Positions 47,526 through 60,070 of a stretch of DNA of 64,000 nt are shown here, one piece after another. The stretch comes from Geosiphon pyriformis. Lineage: Eukaryota; Glomeromycota; Glomeromycetes; Archaeosporales; Geosiphonaceae. The notes under the pieces were generated by a model. That model was not told the origin of the DNA and did no database searches. It was given only the letters and a program-made list of their open reading frames with translations. Position numbers and translations under genes: made by a program. The stretch lies in NCBI GenBank assembly GCA_016748015.1, contig JAAOMT010000479.1, forward strand, positions 474,888-538,887, written 5' to 3'. Position 1 is the stretch's first letter. Each line of letters opens with the position of its first letter.

Positions 47526-50500
47526 GTATTACTTTAATTTTAATTCTTTAGAAAAATTGAAATAAGTAAAATATTGTTTTATTTTTGTAGTCATACTTAA
47601 TTTTTGAAATATTATGTTTTTTATTGCTAATACATATTCTTTTTTAGGTTTTTAAGTTTAAAAATAGAATAAAGTGTTTATAAAAATGAATTAAACAAAA
47701 AATTGTACTTATTATAATACTGAAAATAATAAAAAATTAAATAATAATTACACAATTTTGTATTGAGATTAATTAATATTTGTTTTTATTTTTTTTAAGT
47801 AGAAACAAATTCTTAATATTAGTTTTAAAATGCTTTGGAATTACTAGTAAATAGATTATCTATTTTTTTATAATTACTAAAACATTTTTTATGATGTGTA
47901 TTTCTTTAATTATGATGTCTTTCTATTTTATAATAGTTATTTTTCAAATTTTTTTTTATTGTAAAAATATAAATCCAGTTGATTTAATGTTTAATTATAA
48001 ATTACAGTAAAAAAAATTTATTTTTTAGTTTAATTATTGATTAAAATAGTATATTGACAGAATTTGTCACATATTTTTTTTTTGCTAAAGATATTATTTT
48101 ATAATTTTTTATTTGATAAGATTTTGTTACATATAAGACATAATATATTGTTCTATTTTTTTAATCATTTTGGTTATTTAAATTGTTTTAATATACAAAG
48201 ATAACAATAATATCTGGTAATAATTGGTCATATTTTATTGTTTTCAATATATATATCTATTAAAAATAATTTTTTTCTACAATTAATACAAATTAATTTT
48301 AGGGATTAATATAATTAATTTCTTTAATTCAGAATTAAATAAACTAATATTAATATCTGTGATTTTTTATTAGCTCTTTTTTTTTTCTTATATGGAAGAT
48401 AATAATAGCTCTATTTTGAAATTGTTAATCCAAAAAACTTAATAAGTTTTTAAGATTGATTAAAGATAGGTTTTTCAAATTTGATTAAGAATTGTTTTAG
48501 AATTGTTGTTCTAAAATATTTATACATAACAGATACTTTAATGTGTTGTTTATTAAAAGTAATTTGAATGTTCTAGTTAAGTGTAATATAGGTTTTAGTT
48601 AATCAATTGTTTTTTATAAAAGCTTAATATTAAGTGGCTTTTATAAAAAGTATGATTCACTTAATAACTTAATTAATCTATAAGTTGTTTTGTAATTATA
48701 CTATTCATTAATTTATTGTCAATTATCAATTTAATGTTTATTTGTTTTATTTTGGTATCAGTATATATTGCTGTAATTAGTTTGTTTTAATTACTGATAG
48801 CTCTACTAAAAAAATTAATAGAGTTTAGATTATTAATATCAAATAAAAATATGATAGCAAATATGTTATTTTTAGTAATTATAACAGAGAAAATTATAGT
48901 AAAAATAGTTTAATTGTTGTTAAAAGAAGAAAAATTGGTAATTTTAATTACAGTTTTTTTTTAAGATATAATATTACTAAAATTCAGAGTTTTTATAAGA
49001 CCAAGATATAAGATCTGGTTTAAATATTCTATTAAAGTTATTTAAGATAATAGATTTCTAGTATTATAATAAATTGAATTTGATTTTTACTGTTGTTTTA
49101 TCATTCTTGATTGTAATTAATAGCTTAAAATTTTGAATTATTATATAGTAGAACTTAATACTAAGATAAAATTGTTAATATAAAAACAAAAAATATTAAA
49201 ATTTTATAAATTATAGATATCTAAATTGTTCTAATATTGGTTTTTACAATTCTAATTTGATAGTTTTTTGTAGCAATCTTTTATAATGTAACCAGATTTT
49301 TGACAATAATAACAATTATAAAAATCTTGTTTCTAAGATTGCTATTGTTGTTGGCAATATTACTGTTACTAGTATTTATTAGTATTTTCTTTATGTTATA
49401 ATGACTAATAAGTTTTTGTACTTTTAACAAAAAATTCCTTAATTTTTTGAATCAATTTTTTACTTAATTAGGTAATTTTTGTATTAATATTAAAAGTTTT
49501 ATTTATGACTAAATTAATAGTTTAGATATAATTGACTTCTTGTTTTATTAATTCAAAATTTTAAGCAAGTATTATTGCTTTTTATAAGTTGTCAAAATAT
49601 TGGAGTTTAATAGATTAAAAAATATTGCTCTTTAGTTTCTTAATAAATGGGTTAAAAATTTAATTTAAGATGTAATAGTTTTTTTTTATTGTTTAAATTT
49701 GGTGAAAAATTTGATTAAATCTTTCGAAATAAGTGGTTATAACTTTATAATTTTTCTGTTTTATTATGCTAAATTGATTTTGTAGTTTAATAAGCATATT
49801 TGAATTATAAAAATATTATAAAAAGGCAAGTTTAAAGGTGGCAAAATTAATTAATTTTTTATTAAAACTTTAATATTATAAGTTTACAGTTTCAATTAAA
49901 AAAAAAGATAAAACTTGAATTGTTTCAATTTTATTTCAATTATTGGTTCTAATTGCTTTTTTAGCTTTTATAATTTATGTATATATGTTGTTTTTTTTAC
50001 CAAAAAACTTTTTCAGTTTAACAATGTTTCTATAAGTTATAATCTAAGTTGTTTAAGTGTAAATAAAAAAGATATTGATAAAAATATATTTGGTTGTTTT
50101 GTTAATCTTGAGACTGATTGTTTTTTTTGTTAATTGTTCTAATAGGTTACAATATAGATGTTTTTTTAAAAAAATAGTTGTTGATTTGGTTAGTAATTAA
50201 ATTAAAAATAGTGTTCAAAAGAAAATACTTTTGCTTGGATTATTGGTAATTAAAATAAGACTTTTAAACAAAAATTTGTATTTTTTTAAAAATTTAGTTT
50301 AAAAGTTTTGGTTAAAGTCTTATAAATACAGATTTTTAAAAGTCTTTAAAATTTTTGATTGTAATTTGGTAAATTAATTAAGTAAAATTCTGCTTTTTGA
50401 AATTTAATAATATAAGAGAATTATTGATAAAAAAATTCTTGATTTTTTATTAATCATAAGTAAAACTCTTTTTTATATAATTTATATATTATTATTAAAG

Positions 50501-50914
50501 TTAAACTTAAATTCTTTGAAATTGGATTTCAATATTTGTTTTTTTTTAAATAAAAGTATTACTTTTGTAAATATAACTCAATTTTTTTGTCAATTAAGAA
50601 AAAAGTTTTAGTTATAACTTTTATAGTAATTAAAATTAAATATGCTAATAATAGTTGATAAATTTGCTCTTCAAATTTTTTTATATTTGTTGTTTAGCCT
50701 AATAAATAGTTAATTTTAGTGTGTACATAATAAATAAAATTGCTTTTAGCAGTAACAATCTTTGTTAATATTTCTAATTCTTTTCAAAAATAGTAATATA
50801 ATAATTTTTTAAATAATAAATAATCTTTTTCTATAGTTTTAATAGTTACTATTTTTGTAAATTTTTGAGATGTTTTGTTTCTGTAAATTTTATAATCTTA
50901 CAAGTAGCATCAAA
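47481..50914 (-). pseudogene. Element B gag-like region and 5' untranslated part
   Basis: Minus-strand sequence beyond the dUTPase. At 49274-49315 it encodes NCYYCQKSGYIIKDC, a CCHC zinc knuckle (C-X2-C-X4-H-X4-C) whose His has become Tyr. This marks the end of gag. The rest is AT-rich and full of stops; a capsid domain cannot be recognised. The 5' LTR starts at 50915. Confidence 0.65.
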
Positions 50915-51875
50915 TATTACAAGTAAACTTGATAGAGTATTATAATAATATTTAGTATTCTAAATTTAAGTATAAAAACTGTAGAATTTTTTTAATTATA
51001 TAAGAAGTGTATTAAAATTTATTAATCTTTGAAAATTTTTATTATATGTAAATTTACTAGTGGGGTTTTTTGGTTATAAAACACAAAATGTATTTTTAGT
51101 AGTTTATAATTGTGAATATAAACTATTTTCTTTGAATTAATTAAACATAATTGCTAAAATTTAATATTGTTTTTTTGTCTTTCTAATAAACTAATAAGAT
51201 AAAATTAATATTTAAATTTAAAAAAAATTTTCTCTTTTATTAAGCTATTATTAAGTTTATTTTTATACAGTTGAATTTTTTTGTTGACATTTTACAAGAA
51301 AAAAAAAATCAAGAAAAAAAAATTTAATATTATTAATTACTATAATCAAGAGCAATTGATCTAAGTTGTTAGAGTTTTAAAGCTATTTATGCTAATAATA
51401 TCTGGTCTAGAACAAAAGTAAGAGAAACAATTAATTCAATTTTAACAATACAAATTATGTAGTTATATATATAAAAATTAAATAATATTTTTATTTAATA
51501 GTAAGTAAAAAAATATAAAAAAAGATAAAAAAGTTTTATCAAGTTTAAACCTAAGATATATTTTAAAAAAATAGATTTTTATCTTCTGTTTGTTATTTTA
51601 TATCTGCTAAAATTATTTGTTTTTATACATATTTTCTAGTTTTACAAGATTATTTTTGATTATTTGTTATTAGTAACTATTATTTATTATTTTTATTATT
51701 GCTTTATTTTTTTATATTATAATCAGTTATTCTATATTATAACTAATTATTCTATGCTATTTATGTTATTTTGTATTATTTTGTATTATTTTATATTATT
51801 ATATTTTTTTATGTTATTATATATTAATTACATTTTTTTAATAGCTTTGAATTGGTTTTTTTCTCAAATAATATT
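50915..51875 (-). repeat. 5' LTR of element B
   Basis: Direct repeat of 41311-42300. Begins TATTACAAGTAAACTT and ends AATAATA/AATATTA next to LINE5 sequence. Confidence 0.85.
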
Positions 51876-51876
51876 A

Positions 51877-52065
51877 ACTACTTGGACCAATTAAGACAAC
51901 ATTATACACCAAATTTCTGTATTATTGTTTATATCTGAAAAAAACAAACAAACTCTATATAATCTAAAACTAATAATAAATAATTTAATAATATTAAGCA
52001 AACAAACTATTCTAGTCAACAAAAAATTAGACAGATTACAAAAAACATATAAACTAATAAAACAT
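51877..52065 (-). mobile_element. LINE5 3' tail, right part
   Basis: Begins with ACTTGGACCAATTAAGACAA, matching the reverse complement of the LINE4 3' UTR (about 62500-62522), and continues with the region encoding the ORF2 C-terminus, badly decayed. Truncated 5' at about 52065, giving a LINE copy of only about 310 bp without element B. Confidence 0.75.
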
Positions 52066-52079
52066 ATTAATAATATTTT

Positions 52080-52670
52080 TTTTTATTACAAGTTTAACAA
52101 GTGAAGTCCAACCACTATCTAATACATAGAATCAAACTAAATAAAACTAACTAAACACAGCTCACATATTTACTACATATAACTAATCACTTGAGCCAGA
52201 TAAAACAACACTATATATTTATGCTAACAAATGCATTACCACTTAAACCAAAGAAAAAATAACACAATTTGCACCTACCAAATTTAACAGCAAAAGATTC
52301 TACAACCCTAAGCATATAAACAACTCCAACTAACAACATAAAAACTAAACAGCAAGACAAATCTAAAACCACATTATCATCTCCAACCAAGTCAGCCTTT
52401 TTTATATTAACTCTATATTTGATTCTGACAGCTCATATTTTGGCATAGTGCAACTTCATCACAAATTTATTGAACTTCACAAGAGCAAAAGTAGTTTTTT
52501 TCTTTCTCTTAAAAACCAAAACAGTCTTAGTATATTAATCTTTCAATATAAAGCTCTTGTAAATAAATGTGTACAGGTCTATATCTGAAAAACACATAGA
52601 AAGTGATTACAAAATAACAAAAGCAGATGAGCACAAAATACCAGATAACAATATTTTTTTTTGTTTAATT
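52080..52670 (-). mobile_element. LINE6 3' fragment
   Basis: A/T tail at 52075-52092, then the conserved 3' end block (AAGTGAAGTCCAACCACTATC, rc, about 52109-52129), 3' UTR and remnants of the ORF2 C-terminus. 5'-truncated at about 52670. Same orientation as and directly adjacent to LINE5. Confidence 0.75.
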
Positions 52671-55080
52671 TTTTATAATTTTATTTATTTTAAATTTAAT
52701 TTTACCAAAATTTAAAACCAATTTATTATTTATAGTTAAATAGTAAAATATTATTTTTTAAAATAAATATTATAAAACATTCTTAATTATAAAATTTTTA
52801 TTATAAGTTAAACATTTTATGTATTTAAAAACAAAAAATTTAATTCTAATTTTTTTGATTATTTAAAACTTATAAAGCTTAAATACTTAATAAAATCTTT
52901 TTATATTAAATAAAACCAACTTAATATTAACAAAATTGAAATTTTAAAGTTTTAGCTTTATTAAGTAAAGTTTATATATATATAAATTTTATAAAATTAT
53001 TATTATAATTTTTTAACAATTTTTAAAACCAAAAATTCCAATTTAAAAAACTTTGTTTTTATTTTCTTTAAAATTACTAAAACGAATTTTAAAAACTATT
53101 TTATTAATTAATAAATACATAATTTTCTAAATAAAAACTTATATTGTATTTAAATTTTTATTTTTTTTAAAATTATCAAACTTTTTTGTTAAGTTAATTG
53201 TTTTTAACAATAAAACATTTGTATTTTTAAAATGGTATTTTTATCAATTTTTATTTGTTTATTTTTATAAAATAACAAATTAAATATATAAAAAACTATT
53301 TAATCTAATTAAAATAAAAACAGTTTAATAATTAAAATTAAAAAACTTTTTTTATTTAATATTTTTTAATTAATCATAATATTTATAAATAATATAGTAA
53401 TAAAAATATAATAATTATTTTTACTTCTTTAATATTCTTTTAAGTTATAGTTTTAGTCATAAAACTGTTTATTAAGAAATTAATTAATTTTAACCAAATA
53501 TTTTTTAAAGCTAACATATTTCTTAGAGTTATTTTTATTATTACTTAAACTTACAAAAAAACTTTTATTTACAGTTTTAACTATAAAAAAATTATTTTTA
53601 TTTGTTTAAACTAATTTTATTTTTAAAAAAGTATTAACATAAAATCTTAATAATATTAAAAAAAACTTATTTTTAAATAACAATTTAATTAATAAAAGCT
53701 AAATAATTATTTAAAAACTTTGTATATATGTTTAACTAAATTAATATTTAAAATAATTGTAATTTTAGAATTTAAATAACTAAAATTTAAATCAAAAATA
53801 AAATTTTTTTAATTTTGTAATAAAAACCAAATTATTTTTATTTTTATATTATTTTATATTATTTATTTGTTTAGTAAAATTATTTATTTTTATTATATTA
53901 TATATAACAATTTTTTATATTTATTAGTTATTAAAAAAAAATAAAAACATTATTATTAATACATAAAATATTTTGGTTTTTAAATTATTTAACTTAGAAA
54001 TAAAAACATTAAAAACATTAAAATTTAAAGATAATAAACAATTAAATTTATTAAAAAAAATAAAAAATAATTTATTTAAATTAATAATTAAAAAAAATAG
54101 CAAAACAATCAAAAACATTAATAAAAACTAAAATTTTAGTCTAAATACCAAATTTAAAACTTTATTTCAAGTTTTTTTTAACATATTTTTAAAAATATGT
54201 TATTTGAAATTATTTTAAAAACATTAATAAAACCAAAACTAAATTTTAAAAAAATTATTTAGATCTAAAATTTTTTATTAAATATAATAAAATCTAAGAT
54301 AAAAATATTTTTTTGTATAAATATCTATAAACTAAACTTAATTTATTATTAATAAAATATGTTTAACAATTTTTTTAAGCTTTTAAAAAAATCATATTTT
54401 AATTCTATATAATCAAATTAATTATAATTTTTATAATAATTAAATTTAATTTAGTTTATAATAAATTAATTTTATTAAATATTAAAATTATATAATAAGT
54501 TTTTTTCAATTTATATAATAATATCTATAAACAAAATAAATAATACAGTTTTAAATTTATTTTTTAGTTTTTAAATATTTTAATTTTCAATAATTTTAAA
54601 TAAACAAATAAATTTTTTATTATTTAATTAATTAGCAAATTAATTTTATTTAATATAATAAACTTTATTATGGTTTTTTGTTATAGTTTAATTAATTATA
54701 ATTGAAATATTATTTTATAAACTTAAATATAATTAAAACAATTTTTTTTTAAAAATATCTATAAAAATTTTCTTAATAATTACAATTTAATTTGAATATA
54801 TATTTAATTAAATTCTAATCTAAACATAAATTAAATAATTTCTTAAAAATTTGAAAAAAAAAGACTTTTTTAAAATTATTTATTAATAAAAACAATTTTT
54901 TAACTACTTATATTTTTTTATAGAATTTTTTTTCTTAATAGCTAATAAATTAATATTCAAACCAATTTTTAATCTTTTTTTAACAATTATTAAAACAAAA
55001 TAATTAGATTTTAAAGCAATAAAAAATATATATAAAAAATATTTTTTATTTTTATTATTAAAATTAATAAAAAAAACTTT
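52671..55080. other. AT-rich desert without recognisable genes
   Basis: Nearly pure A/T with short low-complexity ORFs on both strands. A minus-strand 67-codon Lys/Asn/Ile-rich ORF at 54904-55107 reaches the LINE4 start but matches nothing I know. Confidence 0.65.
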
Positions 55081-55176
55081 TTTCTCTTCTTCATCCAAAA
55101 TTTCCAAAAAAGAGTTAAAAGTTTTTTTTTCTAAAAGAAGTTTTTTACAATTTAGTACAATAAATCCAAACTGTTT

Positions 55177-57022
55177 TTGCTTGATTATGAAACCACTATT
55201 GACTGTAGTATTACTGTAATGAAGAAGTCTATTAAAAGCTTTGGCTCTATTAATAGTGAAAAAAACATTAAAAAAAATATTGCTTCTAGGAAAAAAAGAA
55301 AAGATGGTGTTTTAAAAGATAGTGCTGCTAGTGAACTGGTCTTGTCTAAAAAAGCTGTTGGTAATTCTTGGGAGTCTGAAGCTAATAATACTATTAAATC
55401 TGATAGTGTTAATATAGAAAAAGAGTGTTTGGTAAAGAAAACCAGTGTGTATTATGATAAGAGAAGTTTGTTTATAAAAGGCAATTCTAACTAAACACCA
55501 AAGAGTCTGAGATTGGTAATCAAAAATGCTTTGGATATACTATTGAGAAAAATCAACTTTTTGGATAGTGTTGATAATGATGACATTTTTTTGGATACTC
55601 CTATGGTTTTCCCTCCTTCTTTGAAAAATTTAGTCAATGTTTCTATTTAGAAGTCTTTTATTATGGATATTGAGCTGGATAAGGTGGCTGAAAAATCTTT
55701 TCAGGAAAAGTTGGTGGTAATCAGAAAGTTATTCTCAAAAGTTAATAATTTTAAGAAGACTTCTACTCCCTCAAAATTCTCAGAGATCATCTATGCTTTT
55801 TTTACTTCTGAATTTAGTTTGGCACAGACTACAGAAAAGACAAGAGCAGCAAATATTTTGGTAAACACTAATCTTAAGAGATTAACTAGTCATTCAAATT
55901 GGGCTATAGTGGTAAAAGAAATTCCAGTTAGAACATTGGCTGAGGCTGTGCATATTGCACTTTCTGAATTTGGTTCTGTTGTGTTAATTAAGATGCAATT
56001 GGTAGAGCTATAACAAAAAGCTGTGATAAAATTTGCCCAATTGGATTAGACTGATTTGGTCGCAGCTAGATGGTTCATCTTAATCGAAAAAGATTTCATG
56101 AAAGTAGTCAAGGCTAATATTGACAAAGAATCATGGAATATTAGAGATCAGCATAAGATATTGCTCTACATACTGCTGATGGGCATCAATGCTTATAACA
56201 TCTGGGACTTCATTGGTTCTGTAAGTGGAAAAACATGTGTCATTAATCAACACTCTGTTATATATGCCCAAGTCAGATGTGCTGTTGTTTGTTTTGACTT
56301 TGCTGTTTTGCTTAATGCTGTTATGAAAACTACATCTGTCTTAAAGGGTATTAATTTGTGCTGATCTTATCTAAGTTCTGCCAAGTATACTAAGTGTGAA
56401 AATTTGGGTTATACCTCTTTAAGTTATTCTATAGGTGAGAATGTTTCTCTTGGTGGCCCATTTCACAGAATATTGTTAAATAATAATAAAAATAGACTGG
56501 CTTTCATTTATGCTAGACGTTCTGTTTCAATCTCCCATTCTGTTTCTTTTGGTGGTGCTTTTTGGGCCAATATTGTTGGTGGGTTTTCTTTCTCTCCCCT
56601 TTTTATACACAATGGCTTAGCAGCTTCTGGTTCTTTTTCAAAGATAAAACCTAATCTAATAAAGTTTGAGGATTTGAACAATAGATTTGCCACTTTTGAA
56701 CATAGTCTTATTAGTCTCGCAGAATGCATTGACAAGTTAGCTAAAAGATTGAACACATTTGGGCCAATGGTTTCTCAGTCTAGTCTTGGATGTCAGCCAT
56801 TGGTGACACCTTCATCACAGAATTAAAGGGCAAATATAATAATGAATAAGAGTTCAGGTGTGATCACTTGTAATGAAACTATTACAGAAGTGGTGGTTTT
56901 TGATCTTTCAGTTATTTCGAAAATAGAAGAAATTCTAAACAATATTTCAATGACAGTTATGGGTCTTTTGGCCAAAATAGACAATGCTGATTTGGTTCCT
57001 GCTATTCTTCCTTCCCAATAAT
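55177..57022 (+). pseudogene. LINE4 ORF1 (RRM-like, damaged zinc knuckle)
   Basis: Open pieces are 55177-55494 (Lys/Ser-rich N-terminus), 55663-56013 (ends with an RRM-like unit, AIVVKEIPVRTLAEAVHIA and SVVLIKMQLV), 56056-56364 (second RRM-like region) and 56404-56826 (C-terminal part with a Leu-rich coiled stretch, RFATFEHSLISLAECIDKLA). The zinc knuckle near 56374-56430 reads YTKCENLGYTSLSY: in the C-X2-C-X4-H-X4-C pattern, three of four ligands have become Tyr. Confidence 0.82.
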
Positions 57023-59233
57023 AGATCTAGTTTGGAAATTTGCAACATGCAATGTTCATAGTATCAATGTTCCTGCCAAGTAGAATAACGTTGTTTGTTG
57101 GCATATGGATTCTGGAAATATGATTTCTATTATTACGGAGACAAAGTTAAGGTCTAATATCAGGCCTTAGATTATGAACAAGTTTGATAGAGTGAGGATA
57201 TTTTTTTCTGGCTTGAACAAAGAGTTTCTTGGTGCTGGGATGACAATCATTATGAACAATTCTCTTGCATATCATGTTTTCAAGGTTGAAAAAATTCCTG
57301 GTTATCTTATTTCTGTTTGGCTTCTTTTCAAAAACAAACTGTTAGTTGTAATTTTAGGCCTTTACACTGGTGCTTCTGCTGGGACCAGATTCAGCCAAGC
57401 TTATAAAATCAACTTTTTTATTGCCAAGACTGTTAATTTTTCTATGTTTATGGTTCTAAATGGAGATTTCAATGAAAGTGGATCTAAGAAAAGTACTAGT
57501 TTTAAATTCTGCTTGAATTTGGGCTTGGTTAATTCTTTTAGTGGACATTCATTGGTCAAAGCTTCTACTTGAAACAATTTAAGAGGTGTCATGAAAGTTA
57601 TTGATTACATTTTTGTGAACAAGAGTTTGTTGTTTACAGTAGCCAGTCATAAAGTTGTTCCAGTTTCTGATTTCTTTAACACTAATCATAATGCTGTTTT
57701 GGTTTCAGTTGGTTTGGGTGGTCTCTTAGATATCCACCTTAATAGTAATCATATACAGACCAATAGAAATAGGTAGAAGTTTAAGATTAAGGATGCAGAT
57801 GTTAATAAGTGGTCATGCTTTAGAGAATGTTTGTTGAACAAGTTTCTGGAGAATATGGATTTATTCAATAATACAAAAGATGCTGAAAATTTGGATGTTA
57901 TGTAGAAGATCCTTAAAGAGGTGATATTAAGCTCAGCTGATAATGTGTTTTCTAAGTACTGATTTAGTGACTTTAGTTGTCCAAAAAATAAGCAGTCTTC
58001 AAGATTCTTTAGGCTGAAATTGCTGGTAGCCAAATTGATGAAATGTTTAAGCTCAAATCAGGAATCAGAAGCCATATACCTTTTTGATGTATATACTATT
58101 GATGATAAGGAGGCCTTCAAAGCATGCATAATGTTTGGTAATAGTGAGAGCAGGGAAAGGATTTTACAACATCTGTTGGAGGTTAAAAAGTTGTATCAAA
58201 GGTCCAAGTATTATAAGTTCAGGGTGGCCAGAGATATTTCTATCAAGAAAGCAATAGACAAATACATGGAAAACTTTTGCTCCAATAAAAAACACATGAT
58301 TAAGAATGTTTTGAAACAGTCTTTCAAGAAGATAGTGCTGAACCATCTAGTTATGGATGATAAGTTAATTTTGGTATTTGGTAAAGTTAAATTTACTGTT
58401 AATGTTATCATAGAAGGATAGACAAGAAAACAGATTGCTCCCAATTTTCTGCCTGCTTATTGGTCAAATCAATATGCCCCTTTGGACTATGTTAGAGATA
58501 ATGCATTTTCAAATGTCATAAATGTGATTGGATCTGATGAGTTTCTCTTAGTAATCAAGAGCCTGTTTAATGGGAAAGCTGCTGGCATTTCTGGTATTCC
58601 TAATGAGCTTTGGAAACATAGAGATGCTCAGATTCTTGGTGGTTTGTTGGACATTCTCAATATATGTTTAGTGTTGGGTGCAGTTTCTTTACAGTGGAAA
58701 CAAGCCTGGATTTCTATGATACCAAAGCTGTATGATTGAGAGGGAACACTTACCAATACCAGACCTATTGCTTTAATTAAAACACCTAGAAAGATACTGT
58801 CTAAGGTTCTTTCTGATAGGATATCTCTGGCTTGTAGTAAGTTTAATGTCCTTCATGACAATAACTTCTTAGTTTTGAAAAGTATTTTTACTCAAACTCT
58901 GATTTTTGCCATTGGCTCTATCATTAAGAATGTGCTTAAAAAAGACAGAGAGCTGTGGTTGGTCTTTTAGGACATGTAAAAGGCTTATGACTTAGTCAAA
59001 TGGCTCTATTTGTAGAACAGTTTGATTAAGATCAAGATGTGCTCTCATTTTATTAAATTTTTTAGAAATATACACAATGATCAGACCAACTGGATGATAA
59101 CAGACTTTGGATTAATTGATAGATATACTATTCATGATGGGTTGGATTAAGGAGAAGTTTTTTTACTATTACTGTAAAGGATCTTCTATAATTCTCTGCT
59201 TTGTGAAGTCAAAAAACATAAGCAATTGTGTGG

Positions 59234-60070
59234 TGTTACTCATAAAATATAGAAAGTTTAGTAGTATATAACTTAGCCAATTAGAAGTAGCCATAGTAAA
59301 TATGGAATTCCAGGATTCCTCTTAGAAGAATTGTAAAATTTCAGGAATTTCAGAATTCTCATACAAAAAATTGCAGGATTCCAGAATTCCAGAATTCCTC
59401 TTAAAGGAATTACAGGATTCCAGAAATTCCAGGATTCCTGATGTGAAAAATTGAAGAATTGAGAAATCTCAATTATGTATATATAGTGGTAGTATTAGAA
59501 ATAGAAAAAACAGATCTCTTAGTTTAAATTTGATCTAAACAACATTTTACAGCACCAATATCAGTAAATAATTATTTAAATAACTAATCTATTCTCTACT
59601 ATTGACACTTCATGTTAATAGTAATTAATACTTAACCACACTAGAAAAATAGCTCTTGATCATGGCTATTAATGGAATACTAACTTGTAATTGTTTTTAT
59701 TCATTTTTTTATTTTCTTTTATTTCTTTTTGTTATTTCTTTTGGTTTTACTAATTGATTAAGGATTAAGCACTAAAATACAGACATCATAAGGACTGGTA
59801 AAAGACCCATGAAACAAGGATAAAACACTTATAGATTTGAGAATAGCTTATTAAAAAAATTACCAGTTACCACACTGAGAAAAAAATTTAACAGAATTGT
59901 GATTCCAAAAGACTACTAAAACAATTATTGAATCTCTGTCTATTATACAAAGGACTCAACAAAAAAACCTTCAGATACAAACAACTTTCAGATATTATCA
60001 ACGTCATCAACTGAGCACCAAATTATAAGTTTGTTATTTGATTTAAGATCCCAAATAATTATCTGTAACA
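59234..60070 (+). repeat. Solo LTR of family C inside LINE4 (837 bp)
   Basis: Termini TGTTACT and TGTAACA form the inverted repeat. The reverse complement aligns with 35040-35994 and 42442-43331. The LINE2 sequence at about 11600-11612 is continuous across the insertion point. A matching target duplication is not evident. Confidence 0.88.
59304..59441. repeat. GGAATTCC-type palindromic repeats in the solo LTR C
   Basis: Eight or more CCAGGATTCC/GGAATTCCAG-like units, many perfect short palindromes, in 140 bp. Related to the array at 35791-35930. Confidence 0.75.

Larger units (their letters stand above)
41311..51876 (-). mobile_element. Ty3/gypsy element B, full-length but heavily decayed
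   Basis: Two direct LTRs of 960-990 bp (41311-~42300 and 50915-~51875) flank about 8.6 kb. Inside, on the minus strand from right to left, are the gag-like region with zinc knuckle (49274-49315), dUTPase (about 47450-46900), RT (active site 46102-46113), RNase H and integrase (to about 43900). A solo LTR of family C is inserted near the 3' end. Stops are everywhere. B interrupts LINE5; candidate target duplication ACTAG/ACTAC (41306-41310 and 51877-51881). Confidence 0.85.

Noticed and set aside
49915-50133. Plus-strand 72-codon ORF inside element B
   Set aside because: Antisense shadow of the decayed minus-strand gag region, with Phe/Asn-rich low-complexity content.
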